Below, piece by piece: positions 1-7,893 of a stretch of 64,000 nt of DNA. Below the pieces are notes generated by a model. That model saw only the letters and a list, made by a program, of their open reading frames with translations. It searched no databases and had not been told where the DNA came from. The position numbers were made by a program, and so were the translations under genes. This stretch comes from Paenibacillus odorifer (GTDB lineage Bacteria > Bacillota > Bacilli > Paenibacillales > Paenibacillaceae), in assembly GCF_000758725.1 (NCBI RefSeq), contig NZ_CP009428.1:2790001-2854000 (forward strand). The letters are read 5' to 3'. The first letter of the stretch is position 1. The number at the start of each line of letters is the position of its first letter.

Positions 1-345
1 GCTCTTGGCACCATTAATTTTTTCAGAGAAGGCTACCACGAGCAGAAGAATAACGGTGATGATAAAAATAGGTACATACCACTTCTTAAACTTACTGTAG
101 TGAATGTTCATAGCTATAAACATAACAACGGTTCCGAGTACGATCCAGATCACTTGGCGTTTAATGAAATATAGAGGGTCATTACCGAACTTCGAGCTTG
201 CTAATGTTAAGCTTGAGCTAGCACTGAAGACCATGACTAGACCGAAACCCACAAGTAGTAGTGTTAAGATAAGTAGTTGGAAATCGGGTGTTCCTCTTTT
301 GGGCAGGCTGACATTTTGTTTCGTCGTTCCCTTTCTGTTACTCAA
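1..345 (-). CDS. FtsW/RodA/SpoVE-family protein (partial, N-terminal part)
   Basis: Only the N-terminal 115 codons lie in the window; the gene runs off the left edge. The family (SEDS) comprises multi-spanning membrane glycosyltransferases that polymerise lipid II during division or spore cortex synthesis. Visible are a short basic cytoplasmic head, a first membrane segment followed by VFSASS (a typical FtsW/SpoVE signature) and a second membrane segment beginning after a QVIW stretch. The start is TTG at 345: an in-frame stop lies just upstream, and this TTG overlaps the TGA of the preceding yugN-like gene (TTGA), so translation is probably coupled. Whether it is FtsW or SpoVE cannot be decided from this part. 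Confidence 0.85.
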   Translation of the reverse strand, partial: MSNRKGTTKQNVSLPKRGTPDFQLLILTLLLVGFGLVMVFSASSSLTLASSKFGNDPLYFIKRQVIWIVLGTVVMFIAMNIHYSKFKKWYVPIFIITVILLLVVAFSEKINGAKS

Positions 346-689
346 GCCTCTAACAGCTGCTTTAATTCAAGAATCCGCTTAGCAGCAGTGTCCAATACTG
401 GTTTTGGCACCGGAGATTCATATTCCAGGCCATGAGGGAAGGTTGCTTTTCCTAAGTATACGGCTTCAATTGCAAGTACGGCATCAGACTTCTCTAGCTT
501 TCCCTCGACAGCGCGAGTGTTAATGCGTAGGAAGTATTCGCCACCATCCTGTGGGTCTTCAATTTTGCAGTCGTAAGTGGCACGATAGTATTCCCATTGC
601 CAGCGGATGAAGCCAGCTTTTGTGGCACTCTCGTCCAGATAGAGAAGATCACTCTTCAATCCTACGAGGCCCGTGTTCTCAAAAATCAT
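342..689 (-). CDS. YugN-like family protein
   Basis: A small soluble protein of about 115 residues resembling B. subtilis YugN: it has the N-terminal FENTGL stretch, a central YDCKIE/YFLRI region, an AVEGKLE motif and the PHGLEYE motif near the end. The biochemical role of this family is not established. Two starts are possible: ATG at 698, only 2 nt after a TAAGGGGG ribosome site, or ATG at 689, about 11 nt after it. The second matches the usual family N-terminus (MIFENTG) and is preferred. It is the upstream partner of the ftsW-like gene, which begins inside its stop codon. Confidence 0.75.
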   Translation of the reverse strand: MIFENTGLVGLKSDLLYLDESATKAGFIRWQWEYYRATYDCKIEDPQDGGEYFLRINTRAVEGKLEKSDAVLAIEAVYLGKATFPHGLEYESPVPKPVLDTAAKRILELKQLLEA

Positions 690-928
690 AGCACGCATAT
701 CCCCCTTATGAAGTATAATGATGAATTTCTGATCCGATTGCTGATGTTCTACCTCATGATAGTATGTTTCTAAAGGTTGTGCAAGAGTAGGCAGTGCCTA
801 ACAATACCCAGTTTTTTGCGTTTCTGCTACAATAAAAGAATTATAGTCGTTCGCGGCTGGAACAAAGTGAACAGGACTGCTATCGCTTGCTATGGATGCG
901 GGTTTATCGAGAAGGGGATGGAGAACTT

Positions 929-2110
929 ATGAAGAGCTTAGCGGTTGATTCGCTCATGCCGGAGATCGTGGAATGGAGACGCCATTTGCATCGTCATCCG
1001 GAGTTGTCTTTTCATGAAAAGGAAACGTCAGCATTTATAGCAGATAAGTTAGCCAAATTCGGAATTGAAGTCAGAAAAAGCGGGACAGGGTATGGTGTGC
1101 TTGGTATATTACGGGGGAAGCGGCCGGGGAAAACCGTTGTTCTTCGCGCGGATATGGACGCCCTACCTATTAAAGAGGAGAACAAGAAGGATTACGTTTC
1201 GCAAAATGAAGGGGTAATGCATGCCTGTGGACATGATGGCCACACTTCCATACTGCTCGGTGTAGCCTCTTACTACAGCAGTCGGCTTGAGGAGCTGGAA
1301 GGGGAGCTGCGTTTTCTTTTTCAGCCCGCAGAGGAAGTATGCCCAGGAGGGGCGCAGGGGATGATCGCCGAAGGCATGTTAGAAGGAGCGGATGCGGTGT
1401 ATGGTCTGCATCTGTGGACTCCATTGCCTATGGGAACTGTAGGGAGTGCTCCGGGACCGTTGATGGCGTCTGCGGACGAGTTTTTTATAGATATCATTGG
1501 CAAAGGCGGACACGGCGGCATGCCGAACCGTACCATTGATAGCATCGTGGCGGGAGCGGCGCTGGTGACCCAGCTCCAGAGCATTGTAAGCCGCTCTGTG
1601 AACCCGCTGGAGCCTGCTGTACTCAGTGTAGGAACCATTCAAGGGGGATTCGCCCAGAATGTCATTGCCGAGCAATGCCGGATCACAGGGACAGTGCGGG
1701 CATTCGACGAGGAGACACGGCATTTGATACGCCAGCGAATCGAAGAAATGAGCGTTTCTATTGCCAGCGCTTACGGGGCAGAAGCTAAGATAGATTACGT
1801 AATGGGATATCCTCCCCTCGTAAATCACGATGGTGAAGTTCAGCGGTTTTTCGAGGTGGCCTCAGCGGCTTTAGGAGAATCTGTTGAGGTGATTCGGATG
1901 GAAAAGCTGATGCCAGCTGAGGATTTTGCCTATTATGTTAAGGAGATTCCAGGCTGCTTTATGTTTGTGGGTGCAGGAAATCCGGATAAAGAGGCTGACT
2001 ATCCACATCACCATAGCAAATTTGATTTTGACGAAGATGCCATGCTGCACGGAATGAAGCTGCTCATTGCTATGGCGAATTCCTGTATGCGTGAGAACAC
2101 AATCGTATAA
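929..2110 (+). CDS. M20-family amidohydrolase (N-acyl-amino-acid deacylase type)
   Basis: A cytosolic dinuclear metallo-hydrolase of about 393 residues, the size usual for the hippurate hydrolase/YxeP subfamily, which cleaves amide bonds of N-acylated amino acids or related compounds. Metal and catalytic motifs are in order: ADMDALP (74-80), CGHDGH (Cys100, His102), PAEE (133-136), GLHLW (His161) and a C-terminal HHH near 360. A dimerisation domain lies between about 185 and 295. The start chosen is ATG 929, with GGAG five bases upstream; an in-frame ATG at 887 lacks a ribosome site. The gene stands alone and its physiological substrate cannot be read from the sequence. Confidence 0.85.
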   Translation: MKSLAVDSLMPEIVEWRRHLHRHPELSFHEKETSAFIADKLAKFGIEVRKSGTGYGVLGILRGKRPGKTVVLRADMDALPIKEENKKDYVSQNEGVMHACGHDGHTSILLGVASYYSSRLEELEGELRFLFQPAEEVCPGGAQGMIAEGMLEGADAVYGLHLWTPLPMGTVGSAPGPLMASADEFFIDIIGKGGHGGMPNRTIDSIVAGAALVTQLQSIVSRSVNPLEPAVLSVGTIQGGFAQNVIAEQCRITGTVRAFDEETRHLIRQRIEEMSVSIASAYGAEAKIDYVMGYPPLVNHDGEVQRFFEVASAALGESVEVIRMEKLMPAEDFAYYVKEIPGCFMFVGAGNPDKEADYPHHHSKFDFDEDAMLHGMKLLIAMANSCMRENTIV

Positions 2111-2173
2111 TTTCGTTTCATAGAGGAGAACCTATTCCCATAACATGGAGATCATGATTAGGAGGGTTCATTC

Positions 2174-2605
2174 TTGAAGACAGTGAAAGAGGTTATGACG
2201 AAGGAGCCTGCAACGGTTACGCTGCAAGATAATGTGTATGAAGTTGCCGTGAAAATGCGAGATTATGACACTGGATTTATACCTGTTGTTGATAATGAAG
2301 AACATAAGACACTGATCGGCGTAATTACTGACCGCGATCTCGTGATTAGAGGTTATGCGGCTAAACATCCTGGTTCAACCTCAGTGGAAACTGTAATGAG
2401 TAAAGAGATTCAGACCGTCTCGGAGAATACTTCAGTAGATGAGGCTGCAGAGTTAATGGCTGGCTGGCAAATCCGCAGGCTGGCGGTGACACGTGACCAG
2501 AAGCTGGTGGGCGTAGTGTCGATTGGAGATCTGGCTGTGCGCGACATTTTTGCGGATGAAGCTGGTGAAGCACTCCATGATATTTCGCAGCAGCATTTAC
2601 ATTAA
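2174..2605 (+). CDS. Tandem CBS-domain protein
   Basis: A 143-residue protein made only of two CBS domains (about 7-62 and 73-128), each with the VMT/VMS-x-E opening and the GVITDRDL or GVVSIGDL closing strand typical of adenosyl-ligand-binding pairs. Such stand-alone proteins sense AMP, ATP or SAM and regulate unidentified partners; a close type in B. subtilis is YhcV/YlbB. The start is TTG 2174 behind a clear AGGAGGG at 2160-2166. It is monocistronic, with a likely terminator following. ylbF and ylbG lie a few kilobases downstream, which mildly favours a YlbB relationship. Confidence 0.85.
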   Translation: MKTVKEVMTKEPATVTLQDNVYEVAVKMRDYDTGFIPVVDNEEHKTLIGVITDRDLVIRGYAAKHPGSTSVETVMSKEIQTVSENTSVDEAAELMAGWQIRRLAVTRDQKLVGVVSIGDLAVRDIFADEAGEALHDISQQHLH

Positions 2606-2619
2606 ATAGTCAGATAGGG

Positions 2620-2655
2620 AAGCTCATGACCGTTATGCGGGGATGGGCTTTTTCC
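2620..2655 (+). terminator. Probable Rho-independent terminator of the CBS gene
   Basis: AAGCTCAT at 2620-2627 can pair with ATGGGCTT at 2643-2650 (one G-U pair), followed directly by T residues. The stem is short and moderately stable. Confidence 0.5.
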
Positions 2656-2724
2656 TGTTATATGAAAATAAACAAAATTACATAGCGCAAGCTTAAATTA
2701 CATGAACACTAGGGAGGAAAAACT

Positions 2725-4437
2725 ATGAATGGATCAGGAGCTTGCATCGTGCGCAGGGACCGGACAATTTTACTGGAATGTGCTCATCCGGATTTTGAGG
2801 TGGCAAGGAAAAAGCTAGGGACCTTCGCGGAGCTGATAAAAAGTCCTCCTGCTTACCATACCTACCGAATTACCCCGTTATCTCTTTGGAATGCGGCTGC
2901 GCTTAATTATACTGCTGAGGAGATTATCACTAACCTGCATCACCTTGCACGCTGGGGTGTTCCCACAGGACTGGAGGAGGAAATCGAAACTCTTTTGTCC
3001 AGATATGGAAAGCTGACTCTTCATGGCCAAGAGACTCGGAATGAGGTCGTTATGTTAAGAGCGGATGCTCCTGAGCTTTTGGATGAATTGAGTGATGAAC
3101 AAGGTCTAAAAGCGTTGGGTCTACTGAGAATAAATCCTCTGGAATGCTCGTGTCCTGCGGAGAATAGAGGGCTTTTGAAACAAGAGCTGATGAGATTGGG
3201 TTATCCAGTTCTCGACTACGCCGGATATCATGAAGGACAAGCGCTTAGCTTGACCTGGAAGGAGAATCTCGATGCCTGCAAGGCTGATACGGCAAACGAT
3301 TCATTTGGCTTACGTGAATACCAGCAGGAGGCCGTTCAGCTGTTTCAAGGGACAGAAGGACAAGGGGGAAGCGGTGTGGTGGTGCTGCCTTGTGGCGCAG
3401 GAAAGACAATTGTAGGAGTAGCAGTACTTGAAAGTCTCCAATGTGAAACCTTAATTTTAACTTCAAATACAACATCCGTAAGGCAATGGATGGATGAATT
3501 GCTGGAGCGAACAGATTTGGCCGGGGAAGCAGTGGGTGAATATTCCGGTGAAAAAAGAGAAGTGCGGCCAGTTACCATTGCCACCTATCAAATATTAACC
3601 CATCGTTCGTCCAAAGACGGTCCGTTTCTCCATATGAAGCTGTTTAACGAACGCAATTGGGGCTTGATTATATATGATGAGGTTCACCTGCTTCCAGCGC
3701 CTGTATTTCGGGCTACAGCAGACATTCAAGCTACACGTCGACTGGGGCTAACAGCCACTTTGGTTAGAGAAGACGGGAAGGAAGGGGATGTGTTCTCTTT
3801 AATCGGACCGAAACGCTACGATCTGCCTTGGAAGGAGCTGGAGCAGCAGGGCTGGATCGCTGAAGTGGAATGTGTAGAGATCATTGTGCCCATGAATCCG
3901 GAGCTTAAACAAGAATATATGTACGCGGCGGCAAAAGAAAAATTTCGTATGGCTTCATGCAATCCTGCCAAAGCTGAGATTGTAGCCAAGCTTCTAAAGG
4001 TCCATGCAGGCTCTTCGGTACTGGTTATTGGACAATATCTCGACCAGTTAAGTGAACTGGCTGACAGGATCGGGGCACCTTTAATTACCGGCAAAACGAA
4101 GCAGCGTGAAAGAGACGAGCTATATGCGGCTTTTAACGAGGGAGATATACAGGTACTGGTGGTGTCGAAAGTAGCGAATTTCGCGGTGAATTTACCTGAC
4201 GCGTCGATTGCTATTGAAGTCTCGGGAGCTTATGGATCACGGCAGGAGGAAGCTCAGCGACTAGGTCGAATCCTCCGTCCAAAAGCGGGAGAGAATAAAG
4301 CCTATTTTTATACACTGGTATCTGAAGATAGCCGGGAACAGGATTTCGCTTTGCGCCGCCGGATGTTTTTGACTGAGCAGGGTTATGAATATGTCGTTAA
4401 AAAGATACCGAGTGGAGAGGAGCGAACCATTCATTGA
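2725..4437 (+). CDS. XPB/Ssl2-type superfamily 2 DNA helicase
   Basis: A 570-residue SF2 helicase of the bacterial XPB type. XPB proteins are 3'-5' DNA translocases that open DNA in repair and, in eukaryotes, transcription. An N-terminal domain of about 190 residues precedes the helicase core. Walker A GAGKT is at 224-228, the DEAH-box variant DEVH at 318-321 and TAT motif III at 343-345. The second RecA lobe ends with motif VI QRLGRILRPK. The ATG start follows AGGGAGG. The next gene overlaps the stop codon by TTGA, so the two proteins are probably made together. B. subtilis 168, as far as I recall, has no close equivalent at this locus. The role here is inferred to be DNA repair. Confidence 0.85.
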   Translation: MNGSGACIVRRDRTILLECAHPDFEVARKKLGTFAELIKSPPAYHTYRITPLSLWNAAALNYTAEEIITNLHHLARWGVPTGLEEEIETLLSRYGKLTLHGQETRNEVVMLRADAPELLDELSDEQGLKALGLLRINPLECSCPAENRGLLKQELMRLGYPVLDYAGYHEGQALSLTWKENLDACKADTANDSFGLREYQQEAVQLFQGTEGQGGSGVVVLPCGAGKTIVGVAVLESLQCETLILTSNTTSVRQWMDELLERTDLAGEAVGEYSGEKREVRPVTIATYQILTHRSSKDGPFLHMKLFNERNWGLIIYDEVHLLPAPVFRATADIQATRRLGLTATLVREDGKEGDVFSLIGPKRYDLPWKELEQQGWIAEVECVEIIVPMNPELKQEYMYAAAKEKFRMASCNPAKAEIVAKLLKVHAGSSVLVIGQYLDQLSELADRIGAPLITGKTKQRERDELYAAFNEGDIQVLVVSKVANFAVNLPDASIAIEVSGAYGSRQEEAQRLGRILRPKAGENKAYFYTLVSEDSREQDFALRRRMFLTEQGYEYVVKKIPSGEERTIH

Positions 4438-6359
4438 ACCAGCTATCAACAGAAGCATTAGAGGTCTTAAAGCGGTTATGTGCAGCTTATGCTGCCCAGC
4501 CGTTTGAAGAAGGGAAAGAAGAACGATTGCGCCCTGTGGCGCTTTGTCGTGCTGAGCAAAAGCTTGCAATGAACGAATTGCGCCGCGAGGGGCTGTTAAC
4601 TGCAAGGCATAAAATTTTGGGCGAAAAGCTGTATCAGATTCCTGTTGATCAGCTGCCGGCAATTGAACAAGAATTTTTCCCGTATCAGCCGCAATACGTT
4701 GCCGGGCATTTAGTGAGTCTTACCATGGAGGCGGGGGCCGGACTGGCGATAGATCTGTTTCGGGCTTTGCTGTTCACCGCTTGGGAAGGATTGCCGCTGA
4801 CAGCCAAGGGGATTATTCATAAAAAGCATCTAAACCGCTTAGCGGCGCAGCTCTCTTTTGGCGAGGAGCATTTGCAATGGCTCTCCGTGGGTTCTCTTTT
4901 AGAGGAACAGAAAACTCTTTCTGTCATTGCGACGGTGGATATCCTGCTGTGTCTTGGACTTATTCGCAGGCAGAGCGCCGGGTACACGCTTGATATGGAG
5001 CTATTGGATCGTTGGCTGCAGCTTCCTGAAGCGACGATGAGTGACATTCTCTATGGAATTGTAATTAATCGCTGCGGATGCGTGGGACCTGCCGATCAAC
5101 ATTTTCGTTATATAATCTCAAATGCAGATTTTATCCCCGGGAAATGGATAATGCTGCCCGCGCTATTAGACTGGATGATGGATGCTAATCTCACAGGTAC
5201 CGTTGCCCGTAATGAGCTTGAACAATCAAGCTTGAACTGGTTACGTTGTTTAACAGGCTTTGGCTGGTGCGAGCTGGGAGAAACCGCTGAGGGTATGTTG
5301 TGTTTTTGCTGGACCGCTGCTAAGCCAATGTTATCTGCTGAGAGGGGATCATTCGCTGCTGTTGGGTCTGGAGATACACAGGAACAGTTTATTGTGCAGC
5401 CGGATTTCGAGGTGCTGGTTCCACCGGAGGTCCCCTATTCTGTACGATGGACACTGGCGGGCTTCGCTGAGCTCCAGCAAAGTGATACGATATGGAGCTT
5501 CCGGCTGACGAAAGAGAGGTTGGAACTTGCAGCTGAGCGTGGAATGTCACCGGATGACATCATCTCATGGATAAGTGAGCATGCACTAGGAGGACTTCCT
5601 TCGGTGGTTCAAATGTCTCTTGAGCAATGGGCAAAAAGCATTGGCCGTACCTCACTCTCCCAAGTAATTATTTTGACCTGTCAGACGGAAGCAGATGGAG
5701 CTGCTATCGCAGCTCACCCGCGTTTACAGGAGAACCTTGAACGTATCGGTCCTTTACATTTCATAGTGGACCCGCAATGTATGGAACAGATACGAAAAGA
5801 GCTGTACTCCGCGGGGTTAGCGCCTTCCAGAATCATTGGAGGACAGGTAGAGGAAACAAACCTAGGGTGGTGTTTGTTTCCTCATGAAACAGGAAACCCC
5901 GAAGCAATGTATGTTCTTCCAGAGCTGAATGTAGAACTAGGATTGCTGTCCAAAGGGAATCCTTTTCTTAACCTGCCGGTTATTGCTCCTGAACAGGAGG
6001 AAGAGATTCTCTTCGGTGGAGAAAATGTACCGCAGATCTGGAGCAAAGAATGGCGGCATTATCATAGCTCGACTGCACAAAAGGTGATGGAGCAAGGGTT
6101 AAGATGGGGAGTCAAGGTGCGTTTTGCACTAAAGGATCAGATGTTAGATTTTATCCCTTCACGCATAAGTGGGAATCCATGGAGAGTTTCCGGACAACTG
6201 CTCTTTCATGATGGTGAAACGGTTGAAGATATAGAGCTCACTCCGGAAGACTGGAAGGAAATGAAGTTAGTTATTCCCAATGGACGAAGAAATTCCTCTT
6301 CTGCTCAAGCGAGTGATTATGGTATGATAGAAAAGTCTACTGAATCGGTAGATCATTAA
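4434..6359 (+). CDS. Helicase-associated protein (Helicase_C_3-like), partner of XPB helicase
   Basis: A 641-residue protein without Walker motifs. Residues around 325-420 (QPDFEVLVPPEVP, then FAELQQSD, then a helical RGMSPDDI region and a LPSVVQMSLEQWA segment) resemble the domain found beside bacterial XPB-like helicases (Helicase_C_3, PF13625-like). The N-terminal 300 residues look helical with winged-helix character. The start is TTG 4434, overlapping the TGA of the helicase gene, with GGAGAGGAG upstream. The tight coupling suggests a two-protein complex, perhaps functionally parallel to archaeal XPB with its nuclease partner, but no nuclease motif is visible here. The function is unknown. 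Confidence 0.75.
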   Translation: MNQLSTEALEVLKRLCAAYAAQPFEEGKEERLRPVALCRAEQKLAMNELRREGLLTARHKILGEKLYQIPVDQLPAIEQEFFPYQPQYVAGHLVSLTMEAGAGLAIDLFRALLFTAWEGLPLTAKGIIHKKHLNRLAAQLSFGEEHLQWLSVGSLLEEQKTLSVIATVDILLCLGLIRRQSAGYTLDMELLDRWLQLPEATMSDILYGIVINRCGCVGPADQHFRYIISNADFIPGKWIMLPALLDWMMDANLTGTVARNELEQSSLNWLRCLTGFGWCELGETAEGMLCFCWTAAKPMLSAERGSFAAVGSGDTQEQFIVQPDFEVLVPPEVPYSVRWTLAGFAELQQSDTIWSFRLTKERLELAAERGMSPDDIISWISEHALGGLPSVVQMSLEQWAKSIGRTSLSQVIILTCQTEADGAAIAAHPRLQENLERIGPLHFIVDPQCMEQIRKELYSAGLAPSRIIGGQVEETNLGWCLFPHETGNPEAMYVLPELNVELGLLSKGNPFLNLPVIAPEQEEEILFGGENVPQIWSKEWRHYHSSTAQKVMEQGLRWGVKVRFALKDQMLDFIPSRISGNPWRVSGQLLFHDGETVEDIELTPEDWKEMKLVIPNGRRNSSSAQASDYGMIEKSTESVDH

Positions 6360-6379
6360 CGAAGAAAAGAGCTGAGTTC

Positions 6380-6817
6380 ATGAGCGTAGCTGAAATAAAT
6401 ACGGTCGATATGGCTGAAGTACTGACATACGCCTATGAATTAGGCGATATGATTAATCAATCCGCCGAGGTGTCGGATTACTTATACTGGAAAGGGCGGG
6501 TTGATACGAACCCCGAAATTCAGGCCATGGTCAAACGACTTCAGACTAAGAAGGAGCTGTTTGAAGAAACACAGCGTTTCGGACATTTCCACCCGAATTA
6601 TCATTCAGCAAAGGATGAGGTTTCGGCAGTAGAAGCGGAACTGGAGCAGTTCGAAGAAGTTGTTCGTTTCAAGCTGGCAGAGAAGACCCTTGACGACATT
6701 CTGCATTCCATGTCGGAAGCGATTGCTTTTTCAGTATCAGATAGCATTAAAGTACCAAGTAATGATCCTTCCCCTAAAGGTGGATGCGGCAGCGGGGGAA
6801 AATGCTCCTGCGGATAA
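6380..6817 (+). CDS. ylbF: YlbF/RicF-family regulator
   Basis: A 145-residue helical protein of the YlbF/YmcA family. In B. subtilis, RicF (YlbF) with RicA and RicT forms a complex that carries iron-sulphur clusters, promotes RNase Y-dependent mRNA maturation, and affects competence, biofilm formation and sporulation. The predicted helical core spans about residues 8-115. The C-terminal tail carries Cys136, Cys142 and Cys144 in a Gly/Ser-rich setting, fitting cluster ligands. It starts 20 bp after the helicase partner gene and is followed by ylbG, the same pair order as in B. subtilis. ricA and ricT are not in the window. Confidence 0.88.
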   Translation: MSVAEINTVDMAEVLTYAYELGDMINQSAEVSDYLYWKGRVDTNPEIQAMVKRLQTKKELFEETQRFGHFHPNYHSAKDEVSAVEAELEQFEEVVRFKLAEKTLDDILHSMSEAIAFSVSDSIKVPSNDPSPKGGCGSGGKCSCG

Positions 6818-6857
6818 GCTTCCCTTAGGATTTAGAGAGAGAAAGGCGGTTTAGCTT

Positions 6858-7121
6858 ATGTTTGCGGAACGGACAGGATACATCATTTGGGTAAGTGACG
6901 TTAAAGCGGCACGTAACCTTGAGAAATACGGAACATTACATTATGTTTCTCGGAAAATGCATTATGCAGTTATGTATGTAAATGCAGAACGGGCCGAGGA
7001 AGTTATGAAGAATGTCCGCAGACTCTCCTATGTACGAAAGATTGAAAGATCTTATCGTAACGAAATTAAGACAGAGTATACTAGTAATGGACCGGACAAG
7101 TCCCGTAATTACAGTATGTGA
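6858..7121 (+). CDS. ylbG: YlbG-family protein (DUF2129)
   Basis: An 87-residue protein of the YlbG/DUF2129 family: an N-terminal hydrophobic strand ending in VWVSD-like IIWVSD, the basic NLEKYG segment, a central YVSRKMHYAVMYVN strand, and the VRRLSYVRKIERS motif close to the end. Its function is not known. It lies 40 bp downstream of ylbF with AGAGAGAAAGG before the ATG, and a strong terminator follows its stop, so it is probably the last gene of the transcript. Confidence 0.85.
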   Translation: MFAERTGYIIWVSDVKAARNLEKYGTLHYVSRKMHYAVMYVNAERAEEVMKNVRRLSYVRKIERSYRNEIKTEYTSNGPDKSRNYSM

Positions 7122-7133
7122 TTCCAGGAGATA

Positions 7134-7164
7134 AACAGGCGCTTAAACAACGCCTGTTTTTTTT
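7134..7164 (+). terminator. Rho-independent terminator after ylbG
   Basis: AACAGGCG (7134-7141) pairs perfectly with CGCCTGTT (7151-7158) across a 9-nt loop, followed by an uninterrupted run of T. Confidence 0.9.
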
Positions 7165-7203
7165 ATGCTTATTTACAAAAAAAAGCCATTACTCTCAAGG
7201 GGA

Positions 7204-7221
7204 GAAACTTGTACAAGTTTC
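7204..7221. promoter_or_regulatory. Perfect 18-bp palindrome, candidate operator
   Basis: GAAACTTGTACAAGTTTC reads identically on both strands. It lies about 60-80 bp upstream of the unknown gene starting near 7283 and downstream of the ylbG terminator. No T-run follows, so a dimeric repressor or activator site is more likely than a terminator. The cognate regulator is unknown. Confidence 0.5.
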
Positions 7222-7282
7222 GGCAATGAGGTAAGATGACAACATTAAGTGCATACTAAGACCCTTATGGTGGAGTGTGATG

Positions 7283-7723
7283 ATGATGCGCAACAAGGGG
7301 ATGGATTGGCCCAGCACTTATGAGCCCTTCCACATCATGCTGAACGATTACAGGGTCGCCGACATCGTTATAACAAATCATGCGAAGAGCCGTTATATGG
7401 ACCGCATCAGCAATGGTGCAAGCAATGCCGAAGAGGTCGCTGCATGGATGTGGCAGTGCCTAATGCAGAATCGGATCAAGCCCTTTTCAAGCAGTGATTA
7501 TAACGCATATTTAATTGACGATGACTCTGTAGTAATCGCTGAGTTTACGGAATTGACAGGTGAGAGAGATCTCTCAGGCCAGCCATTATATTCTATGATC
7601 ATCGTTTCGTTTCTTGGTAGAATCTCGGTGATGCCACAGCTGAGAGATTTAAAGACCTATTTTTCACTGCTGCGTAATTCTCACCGTACAAAGCTGTCGA
7701 AGAAGAAGCGAAGACGCAAATAG
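7283..7723 (+). CDS. Conserved hypothetical protein, very basic C-terminus
   Basis: About 146 residues, not assigned to a family. There is an HAKSRYMDRI segment at around 36-45, mixed alpha/beta character through about residue 125, and a strongly basic tail (KLSKKKRRRK) suggesting nucleic-acid binding or membrane-surface contact. The HA-x-x-R-x-x-x-R pattern is loosely reminiscent of RelE/BrnT-fold toxins, but no antitoxin gene accompanies it. GTG 7277 and ATGs at 7280, 7283 and 7286 are all in frame after GGTGGAG; 7283 has the best spacing. A terminator-like hairpin follows, so it is monocistronic. A perfect palindrome lies upstream. Confidence 0.65.
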   Translation: MMRNKGMDWPSTYEPFHIMLNDYRVADIVITNHAKSRYMDRISNGASNAEEVAAWMWQCLMQNRIKPFSSSDYNAYLIDDDSVVIAEFTELTGERDLSGQPLYSMIIVSFLGRISVMPQLRDLKTYFSLLRNSHRTKLSKKKRRRK

Positions 7724-7744
7724 TCTATAAAGAAACGGGCAAGA

Positions 7745-7773
7745 GGCATGCGGCGAGTCTGCATGTCCTTTTT
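7745..7773 (+). terminator. Probable terminator of the hypothetical gene
   Basis: GGCATGC (7745-7751) pairs with GCATGTC (7761-7767, one G-U pair); C and a T5 run follow. Confidence 0.6.
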
Positions 7774-7827
7774 GAAAATATAAGAATTTATATACTGCAC
7801 AATTATAATATTCTTAGATTTCTACGG

Positions 7828-7866
7828 GAAACGACTGTCGTCTTTAAAGGACGGCAACGACGTTTC
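7828..7866 (+). promoter_or_regulatory. Long imperfect hairpin in the 5' leader of the LysR gene
   Basis: GAAACG (7828-7833) pairs with CGTTTC (7861-7866), and the inner arms continue to pair with small bulges around a TTTAAA apex. A TATAAT at 7804-7809 precedes it and the AAGGAG ribosome site follows within 20 nt. It could be an attenuator or an mRNA-stabilising stem. Its right arm resembles elements near 12309 and 24826. Confidence 0.5.
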
Positions 7867-7893
7867 TTCTTGTAATATAAGGAGTTGCGAAGC

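Noticed and set aside
7283..7723. Toxin of a toxin-antitoxin pair
   Set aside because: No second small gene overlaps or adjoins it; the motif similarity is weak.
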